Origin: Mycolicibacterium septicum DSM 44393
GTDB lineage: Bacteria > Actinomycetota > Actinomycetes > Mycobacteriales > Mycobacteriaceae
Length of the DNA stretch: 64,000 nucleotides
Assembly (NCBI RefSeq): GCF_000455325.1
Contig: NZ_HG322951.1
Location: 3,187,015 to 3,251,014 of the forward strand
Direction: 5' to 3'
Below the pieces are notes generated by a model. It was not told the DNA's origin. It saw only the letters and a list, made by a program, of their open reading frames with translations, and searched no databases. Each line of letters begins with the position of its first letter. Within the stretch, counting starts at the first letter, position 1. The translations under genes were made by a program, and so were the position numbers. Positions 11,612-19,509 of this stretch are shown here, piece after piece.

Positions 11612-12076
11612 GTGTCCACCTCTCTGGCGGTCGTCCGATTGGACCGCGAACTACCGATGCCCAGCCGGGCGCACGATGGGGACGCGGGCGTAGACCTCTA
11701 CAGCGCGCGTGATGTCGAGCTGGCCCCCGGGCAGCGGGAGCTCGTGCCCACCGGAGTCGCCGTGGCCATTCCGCACGGAATGGTGGGATTGATCCATCCG
11801 CGGTCGGGTTTGGCTGCCCGCGTGGGTCTTTCGATCGTCAACAGTCCGGGCACCGTAGACGCCGGTTATCGCGGCGAGATCAAGGTCTCGCTGATCAACC
11901 TCGATCCCGACACGCCGATCGTGATCAACCGCGGTGACCGGATTGCCCAGCTGTTGGTACAGCGGGTAGAACTGCCCGAGTTGGTCGAGGTGACCTCGTT
12001 CGACGAGGCGGGCCTGGCTGACACCTCCCGTGGCGAAGGCGGCCACGGTTCCTCCGGCGGACATGCGAGTTTGTGA
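11612..12076 (+). CDS. dut: Deoxyuridine 5-prime-triphosphate nucleotidohydrolase
   Basis: A 154-residue trimeric dUTPase. Its five motifs are visible: [41 protein letters not shown] and the C-terminal glycine-rich arm [14 protein letters not shown]. It hydrolyses dUTP to dUMP and pyrophosphate, protecting DNA from uracil and feeding dTMP synthesis. Length and ends match M. tuberculosis Rv2697c. GTG 11612 is chosen because the protein then begins [11 protein letters not shown], and the upstream TAATCT indicates a leaderless message. The next gene starts in its stop codon. Confidence 0.96.
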   Translation: MSTSLAVVRLDRELPMPSRAHDGDAGVDLYSARDVELAPGQRELVPTGVAVAIPHGMVGLIHPRSGLAARVGLSIVNSPGTVDAGYRGEIKVSLINLDPDTPIVINRGDRIAQLLVQRVELPELVEVTSFDEAGLADTSRGEGGHGSSGGHASL

Positions 12077-12879
12077 TGGCATTCGGAAAACGCAAGAGCA
12101 AGGATTCGGCCGACGATTCGGCCGGTCAGAACGACGACGAACTGGTCGTCGACCAGCCGTCCTCGGCAGACGTGGCCGATGATGTCGACGAGGGGTCCGA
12201 CCAGGGCCCGTTCGACGTCGAGGACTTCGACGATCCCGCGATCGCGGTGCAGGGCAGGCTCGACCTCGGCTCGGTGCTGATCCCCATGCCCGACGGCGGG
12301 CAGGTCCAGGTCGAGCTGAACGAGGCCGGGGCGCCCAGCGCGGTGTGGGTGGTGACCCCGAACGGGCGGTTCACCATCGCCGCCTACGCCGCCCCCAAGA
12401 GCGCGGGCCTGTGGCGTGAGGTGGCCGGCGAGCTCGCCGAGTCGCTGCGCAAGGACGCCAGCTCGGTGAACATCCAGGACGGCCCGTGGGGCCGCGAGGT
12501 GGTCGGCGCGGGCAACGGCGGTGTCGTGCGCTTCATCGGCGTCGACGGCTACCGCTGGATGGTGCGCTGTGTGGTCAACGGCGCCCCCGAGACGATCGAC
12601 GCGCTGGCCGCCGAGGCGCGGGCATCATTGGCCGACACCGTGATTCGCCGCGGTGAAACGCCGCTGCCGGTGCGCACGCCGCTGCAGGTGGAGCTGCCCG
12701 AGCCGATGGCCGCCCAACTGCGCGCCGCAGCACAGCAGGCCGCGGTGCAGCAGGCCGCTCAGCAGCTCGCCGCTGCCACTCAGGCACCGCCGCAGGATCA
12801 GCCTCCGGCCGAGCCGGTGGCGCGCCGCAGTGAGCAGGGCTCGGCGATGCAGCAGCTGCGCACCATCACCGGCGGGTAG
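12076..12879 (+). CDS. DUF3710 family protein
   Basis: A 267-residue soluble protein. A charged, Asp-rich N-terminus (about residues 1-55) precedes the DUF3710 domain, which has LGSVLIPMPDGGQVQVE, RFTIAAYAAPKSAGLWREVAGEL and GVDGYRWMVRCVVNG. A Gln/Ala-rich tail follows (AAQQAAVQQAAQQLAAATQ). It is the counterpart of Rv2696c; function unknown. ATG 12076 overlaps the dut TGA by one base (TGATG), so it is coupled to dUTPase. Confidence 0.88.
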   Translation: MAFGKRKSKDSADDSAGQNDDELVVDQPSSADVADDVDEGSDQGPFDVEDFDDPAIAVQGRLDLGSVLIPMPDGGQVQVELNEAGAPSAVWVVTPNGRFTIAAYAAPKSAGLWREVAGELAESLRKDASSVNIQDGPWGREVVGAGNGGVVRFIGVDGYRWMVRCVVNGAPETIDALAAEARASLADTVIRRGETPLPVRTPLQVELPEPMAAQLRAAAQQAAVQQAAQQLAAATQAPPQDQPPAEPVARRSEQGSAMQQLRTITGG

Positions 12880-12891
12880 AACACCCGCGCA

Positions 12892-13611
12892 TCAGCCTGC
12901 GACGGTGTCGCTGGCGGCCTCCTGCAGCGCCGCCACGCAGGCGGCACCCAGCACACCGGTGTCGAGCCCCATCTGTTCGAGGGTGACCGACCGCAACGCC
13001 GCCTGCGGTGCTGCGGCCACCCATTCGTAACCGACCTCGGCCGGATGCACCGGATCGTCGGTCGCCACCGCGACGCCCATGGGCACCCGGAGCTGTTCGA
13101 GTTCGGCACTGCCGGGTGCGCGGTAACCCGAGGCTTCCTCCATCGCATCGGGCAACGTCGGCCACTGGCCCACCCAGGAACGGGCGAGTTCGTCGGCCAG
13201 CCACGGCGGGCTGGAGGCGCGCATCTGCGCGACTGTGGCCGCCAGCCCATCCCGGCGCAACAGGTCCGCCGACTGCCGGGCCAACAGCGCGGCAGGGGCA
13301 TGCTGGGAGGAGCCCGTCCACGGCGGCAGGGCGGCCAGCACCGCCACCGTGTGGCCGGGATGGTCCAACGCCCACCGGAGCGCCACGACGGCGCCGATGG
13401 ACACTCCGCCGACGGCGATCGGGCCCGAACGGGCCGCGTCGTCCAGCGCGTGCAGGTAACCCTCGACAAGCCGGTCCGGAGTCGGTGGCGGGGTCACCAC
13501 CAGAGCTTCGGCGGCGTGCAGTGCACCCGAAAAGGCCCGGTAGACGTAGTTGTCGTCGGACCCGGTGCCGGGCAGCAGAACGGTTGGGACACCGCGCAGA
13601 ATGACGCTCAT
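12892..13611 (-). CDS. Alpha/beta hydrolase fold protein
   Basis: About 239 residues. The oxyanion region VLLPGTGSDD comes first, followed by the nucleophile elbow GGVSIGAVVALRWAL and a VAVATDDPVHPAE segment that could hold the acid. The elbow has Ser in G-V-S-I-G. It corresponds to Rv2695, a conserved mycobacterial hydrolase of unknown substrate. The ATG at 13611 is used; a GTG one codon upstream is also possible. It is convergent with the DUF3710 gene 12 nt away. Confidence 0.8.
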   Translation of the reverse strand: MSVILRGVPTVLLPGTGSDDNYVYRAFSGALHAAEALVVTPPPTPDRLVEGYLHALDDAARSGPIAVGGVSIGAVVALRWALDHPGHTVAVLAALPPWTGSSQHAPAALLARQSADLLRRDGLAATVAQMRASSPPWLADELARSWVGQWPTLPDAMEEASGYRAPGSAELEQLRVPMGVAVATDDPVHPAEVGYEWVAAAPQAALRSVTLEQMGLDTGVLGAACVAALQEAASDTVAG

Positions 13612-13745
13612 CACACGATCGTGCCTGCCCCGTCAAATCGTCGGCGTGCCGACCCACACCCCACGTGGCATTCCCCCCGCAAGAGGTCTACCGTGGCCTT
13701 GGTTGGGCAGATTCACAGTGGATCTGCAGAAGGTCAGGAGAGGCC

Positions 13746-14117
13746 ATGGCTACGGCCGAAGGGTATCTGCGCCGGCTTACGCGACGCCTGACGGAAGACC
13801 CCGAACAGCTTGATGTCGAAGAGCTCAGCGACGAAGCCGCCAATACCGGCGCGCTCAGGGCGATCGATGCTCAGCGCGGCCAGGAAGTGACGATGGTCGG
13901 CACCCTGCGCAGCGTCGAATGTAACGGCAAGGGGTGTTCCGGCGGCATCAAGGCCGAACTGTTCGACGGCACCGACACGGTGTTGTTGGTGTGGCTGGGG
14001 CAGCGCCGCATCCCGGGTATCGAGTCCGGCCGCACCCTGCGGGTGCACGGCCGGGTCGGCAAGCTGGAGAACGGCGCCAAGGCGATCTACAACCCCCGCT
14101 ACGAAATCCAGAAGTGA
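13746..14117 (+). CDS. OB-fold nucleic-acid-binding-type protein
   Basis: A 123-residue protein that begins MATAEGYLRRLTRRLTEDPEQ and has an OB-fold core: VTMVGTLRSVECNGKGCSGG, LVWLGQRRIPGI, LRVHGRVGKLENGAKAIYNPRYEI. It is almost identical in layout to Rv2694c. OB folds of this kind bind single-stranded nucleic acid, but no target is known. ATG 13746 follows AAGGTCAGGAGAGGCC; a longer in-frame start exists but lacks similarity. A TACCGT hexamer at 13689-13694 could be its -10. Confidence 0.9.
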   Translation: MATAEGYLRRLTRRLTEDPEQLDVEELSDEAANTGALRAIDAQRGQEVTMVGTLRSVECNGKGCSGGIKAELFDGTDTVLLVWLGQRRIPGIESGRTLRVHGRVGKLENGAKAIYNPRYEIQK

Positions 14118-14815
14118 GTCAGCCCGACAACAACGCGCCCCCGCAATCCGAGAGTGAGCCGGCGCCGACCCCTGCCCATGGTGGCGGACGGGCCGTGCTC
14201 GACCAGATGGGCGGCATCAGCGGCCTGATCTATTCGTCGCTGCCGGTGGTGGTTTTCGTCCCGGTGTCAACGGCGTTCGGGCTGTTGCCCGCGATCGCCG
14301 CCGCACTCGGCGTGGCGACCCTGATCCTGATCTGGCGGTTGATCCGCCGCGATTCCATTCAGCCCGCGGTGTCGGGATTCTTCGCCGTGGGCGTCAGCGC
14401 ACTCATCGCCTATCTGGTGGGGGAGTCGAAAGGCTATTTCCTGCTTGGCATCTGGAGCTCGCTGATCTATGCCGTGGTGTTCGGGGTATCGGTGGTGATC
14501 CGGCGCCCGGTGGTCGGCTACATCTGGGGCTGGGTGAATTCACACGACCGGGCCTGGCGCGATGTCCGTCGGGCCGTGTTGGCCTTCGACGTCGCCACGC
14601 TCACCTGGGTCGCGGTGTTCGCGTCGCGATTCCTGGTTCAGCAGTACCTCTATGACTCCGACCAGACCGGCTGGCTGGGCTTCGCGCGCATCGCGATGGG
14701 CTGGCCGCTGACCGCCGTCGCCGCGTTGGTGACCTACCTGGCCATCCGGGCCGCGCAGCGTGCCGTACACGCCCAGGACGCCGCAGCGCCGGTCGAGCGC
14801 GACACAGCGGGCTAG
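14114..14815 (+). CDS. DUF3159 integral membrane protein
   Basis: A 233-residue protein. It has a hydrophilic N-terminus (about residues 1-35) followed by five or six transmembrane helices, for example SLPVVVFVPVSTAFGLLPAI, FFAVGVSALIAYLV and MGWPLTAVAALVTYLAI. It belongs to DUF3159 (Rv2693c), function unknown; the family often carries the GGISGLIYSSLPVVVF signature seen here. GTG 14114 overlaps the preceding TGA as GTGA. Its stop lies in the first copy of a 19-bp tandem duplication. Confidence 0.88.
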   Translation: MSQPDNNAPPQSESEPAPTPAHGGGRAVLDQMGGISGLIYSSLPVVVFVPVSTAFGLLPAIAAALGVATLILIWRLIRRDSIQPAVSGFFAVGVSALIAYLVGESKGYFLLGIWSSLIYAVVFGVSVVIRRPVVGYIWGWVNSHDRAWRDVRRAVLAFDVATLTWVAVFASRFLVQQYLYDSDQTGWLGFARIAMGWPLTAVAALVTYLAIRAAQRAVHAQDAAAPVERDTAG

Positions 14816-14835
14816 CCGCGACACAGCGGGCTAGC
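14798..14835. repeat. Perfect 19-bp tandem duplication at converging stops
   Basis: CGCGACACAGCGGGCTAGC occurs at 14798-14816 and again, directly abutting, at 14817-14835. Copy 1 supplies the TAG of the DUF3159 gene (14813-14815). Copy 2 supplies the TAG of ceoC on the minus strand (14831-14833). Each stop comes from a CTAG in its own copy. Confidence 0.95.
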
Positions 14836-15499
14836 GCGGCGCCGGACGCAGCAGCAGTTCGCGCAGTTCGTCCTCGGACTCCGTGACGGCCACGAACAAC
14901 AGCTCGTCGCCACCCTCGAGGGGCTCGTCGGACTCGGGCACGATCACCCTGGCGCCACGCAGGATCGTCACGAGAGCGGTGTCACGGGGCAGATCGAGGC
15001 GCTTGACGGGACGCCCGCCCCATGGGGTGTCGTCGGGCAGCGTGATCTCGACCAGGTTGGCCTGCCCCTTGCGGAACTCCATCAGGCGGACCAGATCGCC
15101 GACCGCGACGGCCTCCTCGACGAGCGAGGCGAGCATGCGCGGTGTCGACACCGCCACGTCCACACCCCAGTTCTCGTCGAACAGCCACTCGTTGCGGGGG
15201 TCGTTGACGCGGGCCACCACCCGGGGAACCGCGAACTCGGTTTTGGCCAGCAGGCTGACCACGACGTTGACCTTGTCGTCACCGGTGGCCGCGATCACCA
15301 CGTCGAATTCCTCGAGCTTGACCGACTCCATCAGGCTGAGCTCGCAGGCGTCACCGAGCCGCCAGTGGGCGGCTGGGATGGCATCGACGTCAATATGGTC
15401 GGGATTGCGCTCCAGCAGCGTCACGTCGTGATCGCTGTCGAGCAACTCGCGGGCGATCGAGCGGCCCACGGCCCCGGCCCCGGCGATGGCAACTTTCAT
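14831..15499 (-). CDS. ceoC: TrkA-type potassium uptake regulatory protein CeoC
   Basis: A 222-residue TrkA-family regulatory subunit. It starts with a Rossmann NAD(H) site, AIAGAGAVGRSIARELL (about residues 4-20), with an acidic residue in LLERN, and continues to a C-terminal RCK_C domain (NLVEITLPDDTPWGG, RVIVPESDEPLEGGDELLFV). It gates a K+ transporter from the cytosolic side. It is the Rv2692 counterpart. ATG 15499 overlaps the ceoB TGA by one base. A 19-bp duplication covers its stop. Confidence 0.93.
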   Translation of the reverse strand: MKVAIAGAGAVGRSIARELLDSDHDVTLLERNPDHIDVDAIPAAHWRLGDACELSLMESVKLEEFDVVIAATGDDKVNVVVSLLAKTEFAVPRVVARVNDPRNEWLFDENWGVDVAVSTPRMLASLVEEAVAVGDLVRLMEFRKGQANLVEITLPDDTPWGGRPVKRLDLPRDTALVTILRGARVIVPESDEPLEGGDELLFVAVTESEDELRELLLRPAPR

Positions 15500-16173
15500 C
15501 AGTGAGACTCCAAGTCCTCGCTGGGCGGCAACGCCGCGATGGCCAGCGCCTCGGCGATGTGCCCGGACACGGCGGCCACGTACACCTGGTCGCCGGCCTG
15601 GATCACGGACTTCGGTTCGGGCAGGTAGCCGTTGCCGAACCGGATCATGAAGGCCACGCGGCCGCCTGTGGCGACCTCCAGGTCGGTGACCAGGTGCCCG
15701 GCCCAATCCTGGTGCAGCGGAAGTTCGGCCACGCCCACGTTGCCCGAGGGATCGCGCCACTTGGTGGTCTCGGTCTCCCTGGTCAGCACGTTGAGCAGAC
15801 GGTCGGTGGTCCACGGCACGGTGGCCACCGTGGGGATGCCCAGCCGCTCGTAGACCGCGGCGCGCTTGGCGTCGTAGATGCGCGCCACCACGCGCTCGAC
15901 GCCGAACGTCTCGCGGGCCACCCGGGCCGAGATGATGTTGGAGTTGTCGCCCGAGGAGACCGCGGCGAACGCGCCGGCTTCCTCGATCCCGGCGCGCAGC
16001 AGGACGTCGCGGTCGAAGCCCATCCCGAGCACCCGTTCGCCGGTGAACTCCGGCGAGAGCCGGTGGAACGCGGTGCTGTCGCGGTCGATGACCGCGACCT
16101 CGTGGCCGATACGGGCCAGGCTGTCTGCGAGGGAGGCGCCCACCCGGCCGCACCCCATGACGACTACTCGCAC
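15499..16173 (-). CDS. ceoB: TrkA-type potassium uptake regulatory protein CeoB
   Basis: A 224-residue partner of CeoC. The NAD-binding motif VVMGCGRVGASLADSLARIG is followed by VIDRD, SSGDNSNIISARVARETFG and a C-terminal RCK_C domain (FMIRFGNGYLPEPKSVIQAGDQVYVA). With CeoC it forms the Trk regulator pair seen in M. tuberculosis (Rv2691/Rv2692). GTG 16173 is preceded by GGAAAGGACCTTCGG. It is divergent from an APC permease that may be the transport partner, though that is inference from position. Confidence 0.93.
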   Translation of the reverse strand: MRVVVMGCGRVGASLADSLARIGHEVAVIDRDSTAFHRLSPEFTGERVLGMGFDRDVLLRAGIEEAGAFAAVSSGDNSNIISARVARETFGVERVVARIYDAKRAAVYERLGIPTVATVPWTTDRLLNVLTRETETTKWRDPSGNVGVAELPLHQDWAGHLVTDLEVATGGRVAFMIRFGNGYLPEPKSVIQAGDQVYVAAVSGHIAEALAIAALPPSEDLESH

Positions 16174-16264
16174 CCGAAGGTCCTTTCCGGTGGCAGAAAC
16201 GCGCGGTTGCGCTGTCCGTGCCCTCGAACGCTACAGCTTTGTGACGACTTTTCCCGTTCGGGCT

Positions 16265-16270
16265 TAGTCT
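16265..16270 (+). promoter_or_regulatory. -10 element for the APC permease
   Basis: TAGTCT followed by 8 nt and the GTG start at 16279. No ribosome binding site lies in those 8 nt, so a leaderless transcript is the simplest reading. Confidence 0.4.
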
Positions 16271-16278
16271 TGGCTCTC

Positions 16279-18273
16279 GTGTCCAAGCTTTCGACGGCGA
16301 CGCGCCGGTTGGTACTGGGGCGGCCGTTCCGCAGCGACAAGCTCTCTCACACCCTTCTGCCCAAACGGATCGCCCTGCCGGTGTTCGCCTCCGACGCCTT
16401 GTCGTCGGTCGCCTACGCGCCGGAGGAGATCTTCCTGGTGCTGTCGGTGGCGGGGCTGACGGCCTACTCCCTGACGCCGTGGATCGGCCTGGCGGTGGCG
16501 GGCGTCATGCTGATCGTGATTGCGAGTTACCGGCAGAACGTGCACGCATATCCGTCCGGCGGCGGGGACTACGAGGTCGTCACCACGAACCTCGGGCCCA
16601 CCGCGGGGCTCACGGTCGCCAGCGCGCTGATGGTGGATTACGTGCTGACCGTTGCGGTGTCGATGTCGTCGGCGATGTCGAACATCGGCTCGGCGGTGCC
16701 GTTCGTCGCGCAGCACAAGGTGCTGTTCGCGGTGGTGGCGATCCTGCTGCTGGCCTCGATGAACCTGCGCGGGCTGCGAGAATCGGGCACCGCGTTCGCG
16801 ATTCCCACCTACGCCTTCATGATCGGCATGTACATCATGCTGGGCTGGGGGCTGTTCCAGATCTACGTTCTGGATCATCCGCTGCGCGCGGAATCCGCCG
16901 GTTTCGAGATGCGTCCCGAACACGGTGAGGTGCTCGGCTTCGCACTCGTGTTCCTGGTGGCCCGGGCGTTCTCCTCGGGTTCGGCAGCGCTGACCGGTGT
17001 CGAGGCGATCAGCAACGGGGTGCCGGCCTTCCGTAAGCCCAAGTCGCGCAACGCTGCCACGACCCTGCTGCTGCTCGGGGTGATCTCGGTCACCCTGTTC
17101 ATGGGAATCATCCTGCTGTCGAAGGCGACCGGGGTGCAGATCGCCGAACGGCCGCAGGAGCAGTTGATCGGGGCGCCGCCCGACTACCACCAGAAGACGT
17201 TGATCGCGCAGCTCGCCGACGCGGTGTTCCACAACTTCCCGGTGGGTCTGTACCTGATCGCGGGGGTCACCGCGCTGATCCTGGTGCTGGCGGCGAACAC
17301 CGCGTTCAACGGGTTTCCGGTGCTGGGGTCGATCCTGGCTCAGGACCGGTTCCTGCCGCGGCAGCTGCACACTCGCGGTGACCGGCTGGCGTTCTCCAAC
17401 GGCATCCTGTTCCTGGCCTTCGCGGCGATCGCGTTCGTGGTGGCGTTCCGCGCAGAGGTGACCGCGCTGATCCAGCTCTACATCGTCGGCGTGTTCGTAT
17501 CGTTCACGCTCAGCCAGATCGGCATGGTCCGGCACTGGACCCGGTTGTTGCGCACCGAAACCGATCCGGCGGTGCGGCGGCACATGATGCGGTCACGGAT
17601 CATCAACGCGGTCGGTCTGACGGCCACCGGCACGGTTCTTGTGGTCGTGGTGGTGACCAAGTTCCTCGCCGGTGCCTGGATCGCCATCCTGGCGATGGGT
17701 GCGCTGTTCGTCATCATGAAGCTCATCCACAAGCACTACGAAACCGTGGCCCGCGAGCTCGAGAAGGAGGACGAGGAAGCGGGCGACATCGTGCTGCCGA
17801 GCCGCAACCACGCGGTGGTCCTGGTGTCGAAGTTGCATCTGCCGACCAAACGGGCGCTGGCCTACGCCCGGGCCACCAGACCGGACGTGCTGGAGGCGAT
17901 CACGGTCAGCGTCGACGACGCCGAGACCCGTGCGCTGGTGCACCAGTGGGAGGACAGCGATATCAGCGTGCCGCTGAAGGTGATCGCCTCTCCCTACCGT
18001 GAAATCACCCGGCCAGTACTCGATTACGTCAAACGGGTCACCAAGGAATCGCCGCGGACCGTGGTGACGGTGTTCATCCCCGAATACGTCGTGGGCCACT
18101 GGTGGGAACAGGTACTGCACAACCAGAGCGCGTTGCGGCTCAAGGGCCGGCTGCTGTTCATGCCCAACGTGATGGTGACATCGGTTCCGTGGCAATTGAG
18201 TTCGTCCGAGCGGTTGAAGGCGCTGCAGCCGCGCGCCACCCCGGGCGATGCCCGCAGGGGGTTCCTCGAATGA
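16279..18273 (+). CDS. APC-superfamily permease with cytosolic C-terminal domain
   Basis: A 664-residue transporter. About twelve transmembrane segments (residues 30-480) include the typical FASDALSSVAYAPEEI start, YPSGGGDYEVV and SGSAALTGVEAISNGVPAF. A soluble C-terminal region of about 170 residues follows (VVLVSKLHLPTKRALAYARATRP), resembling a universal-stress-like fold. Members are annotated as amino-acid or potassium permeases (KUP/KimA-like); the neighbouring CeoB/CeoC makes K+ plausible but unproven. It is the Rv2690c counterpart. GTG 16279 gives the conserved VSKLSTATRRL start. Confidence 0.88.
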   Translation: MSKLSTATRRLVLGRPFRSDKLSHTLLPKRIALPVFASDALSSVAYAPEEIFLVLSVAGLTAYSLTPWIGLAVAGVMLIVIASYRQNVHAYPSGGGDYEVVTTNLGPTAGLTVASALMVDYVLTVAVSMSSAMSNIGSAVPFVAQHKVLFAVVAILLLASMNLRGLRESGTAFAIPTYAFMIGMYIMLGWGLFQIYVLDHPLRAESAGFEMRPEHGEVLGFALVFLVARAFSSGSAALTGVEAISNGVPAFRKPKSRNAATTLLLLGVISVTLFMGIILLSKATGVQIAERPQEQLIGAPPDYHQKTLIAQLADAVFHNFPVGLYLIAGVTALILVLAANTAFNGFPVLGSILAQDRFLPRQLHTRGDRLAFSNGILFLAFAAIAFVVAFRAEVTALIQLYIVGVFVSFTLSQIGMVRHWTRLLRTETDPAVRRHMMRSRIINAVGLTATGTVLVVVVVTKFLAGAWIAILAMGALFVIMKLIHKHYETVARELEKEDEEAGDIVLPSRNHAVVLVSKLHLPTKRALAYARATRPDVLEAITVSVDDAETRALVHQWEDSDISVPLKVIASPYREITRPVLDYVKRVTKESPRTVVTVFIPEYVVGHWWEQVLHNQSALRLKGRLLFMPNVMVTSVPWQLSSSERLKALQPRATPGDARRGFLE

Positions 18274-19490
18274 CGGAACTCACGCTGACCACGGGACCGG
18301 CGGCCAACGGCGGCAGTTGCGTGGCCCGCCACGACGGCCGGGTGGTGTTCGTCCGTTACGCCCTGCCCGGCGAGACCGTGCGGGTCAAGGTGCTCGACGA
18401 ACGTGGGTCGTATTGGCACGCCGAGGTTGTCGAGGTCCTGGAACCTTCCGTCGACCGCGTCGATCCGCTGTGCCCGATCGCCGGGGTCGACGGCGCCGGG
18501 TGCTGCGATCTGGCGTTCGCCGAGCCGGAGGCGGCGCGGCGGCTCAAGGGCTCGGTGGTGGCCAACCAATTGGCGCGGCTGGGCGGATTCACCTGGCGCG
18601 ACGAACAGACGGCGGTCGCCGAACCGGTCGGTGCCGGGGAAGTCCTCGGCTGGCGGACCCGCGTGCGGCTGGACACCACCACCGACGGCCGGGCCGGATT
18701 CCACCGGTACCACAGCGCCGAGCTGGTCACAGACCTCGATTGCGGACAACTGCCCGCGGAGCTGACCGACGGCCTGTCCGAGATGCGTTGGACGCCGGGC
18801 GCGCACGTGCACGTGGTCCTGGACTCCGACGGCCGCAGGCACATCGTGCAATCAGGCCCCAATGCGACCGGCCGCAAAGCCGGCCGCGCGGGCGGTCCGA
18901 AAAACACGACACGGGTCATCGAAGGCGATTACGAGGCGGTGCAGCGCGTCGGCGGGCGGCAGTGGATGCTGCCGGCGACGGCGTTCTGGCAGGCCCACCG
19001 TGATGCGGCGGCCCTCTACAGCGGGCTGGTGGCCGATTGGTCCGGGCTGCAGCCGGGCATGACGGCGTGGGACCTGTACGGCGGTGCCGGGGTATTCGCC
19101 GCGGCGCTGGCCGAACTGGTCGGGCCGGACGGACGCGTAATGACCGTCGACACCTCACGCGGGGCATCACGTGCGGCGCGCAGCGCTCTGGCCGACCTGC
19201 CCTGGGTCTCGGTGGTCACCGAATCGGTGCGTCGCGCCCTGTCGGCCGAGTCGGGACGTCCCGACGTCGCGGTGCTCGACCCGCCGCGCACCGGCGCCGG
19301 CCGGGAGGTGATCGATGCGCTCGCCGCCACCGGGGTGCCGAGGGTCATCCACATCGGTTGTGAGGCAGCGTCCTTCGCCCGGGACGTCGGGCTGTATCTG
19401 CGGCACGGTTACGCCGTGGAGGAACTGCGGGTGTTCGATTCCTTCCCGCTCACCCACCATGTGGAGTGCGTCGCGGTGCTGACCCGCTGA
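18270..19490 (+). CDS. TRAM-domain class I RNA methyltransferase (RlmD/TrmA-like)
   Basis: A 406-residue SAM-dependent (uracil-5)-methyltransferase-like protein. An N-terminal TRAM beta-barrel (about residues 1-60) comes first, then a possible iron-sulfur cysteine cluster in CPIAGVDGAGCCD. The FWQAHRDAAALY element, the SAM motif DLYGGAGVFAAAL, VLDPPRTGAG and a catalytic-type Cys in IHIGCEAASFARD follow. It should methylate a uridine in rRNA or tRNA. It is the Rv2689c counterpart. ATG 18270 overlaps the permease stop as ATGA. Confidence 0.9.
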   Translation: MTELTLTTGPAANGGSCVARHDGRVVFVRYALPGETVRVKVLDERGSYWHAEVVEVLEPSVDRVDPLCPIAGVDGAGCCDLAFAEPEAARRLKGSVVANQLARLGGFTWRDEQTAVAEPVGAGEVLGWRTRVRLDTTTDGRAGFHRYHSAELVTDLDCGQLPAELTDGLSEMRWTPGAHVHVVLDSDGRRHIVQSGPNATGRKAGRAGGPKNTTRVIEGDYEAVQRVGGRQWMLPATAFWQAHRDAAALYSGLVADWSGLQPGMTAWDLYGGAGVFAAALAELVGPDGRVMTVDTSRGASRAARSALADLPWVSVVTESVRRALSAESGRPDVAVLDPPRTGAGREVIDALAATGVPRVIHIGCEAASFARDVGLYLRHGYAVEELRVFDSFPLTHHVECVAVLTR

Positions 19491-19509
19491 CCCGGGTGGC
19501 CCCGCGCGC

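Noticed and set aside
16264..17583. Long minus-strand frame opposite the APC permease
   Set aside because: The His/Arg/Gln-rich translation shows no domain and lies within a well-supported transporter.
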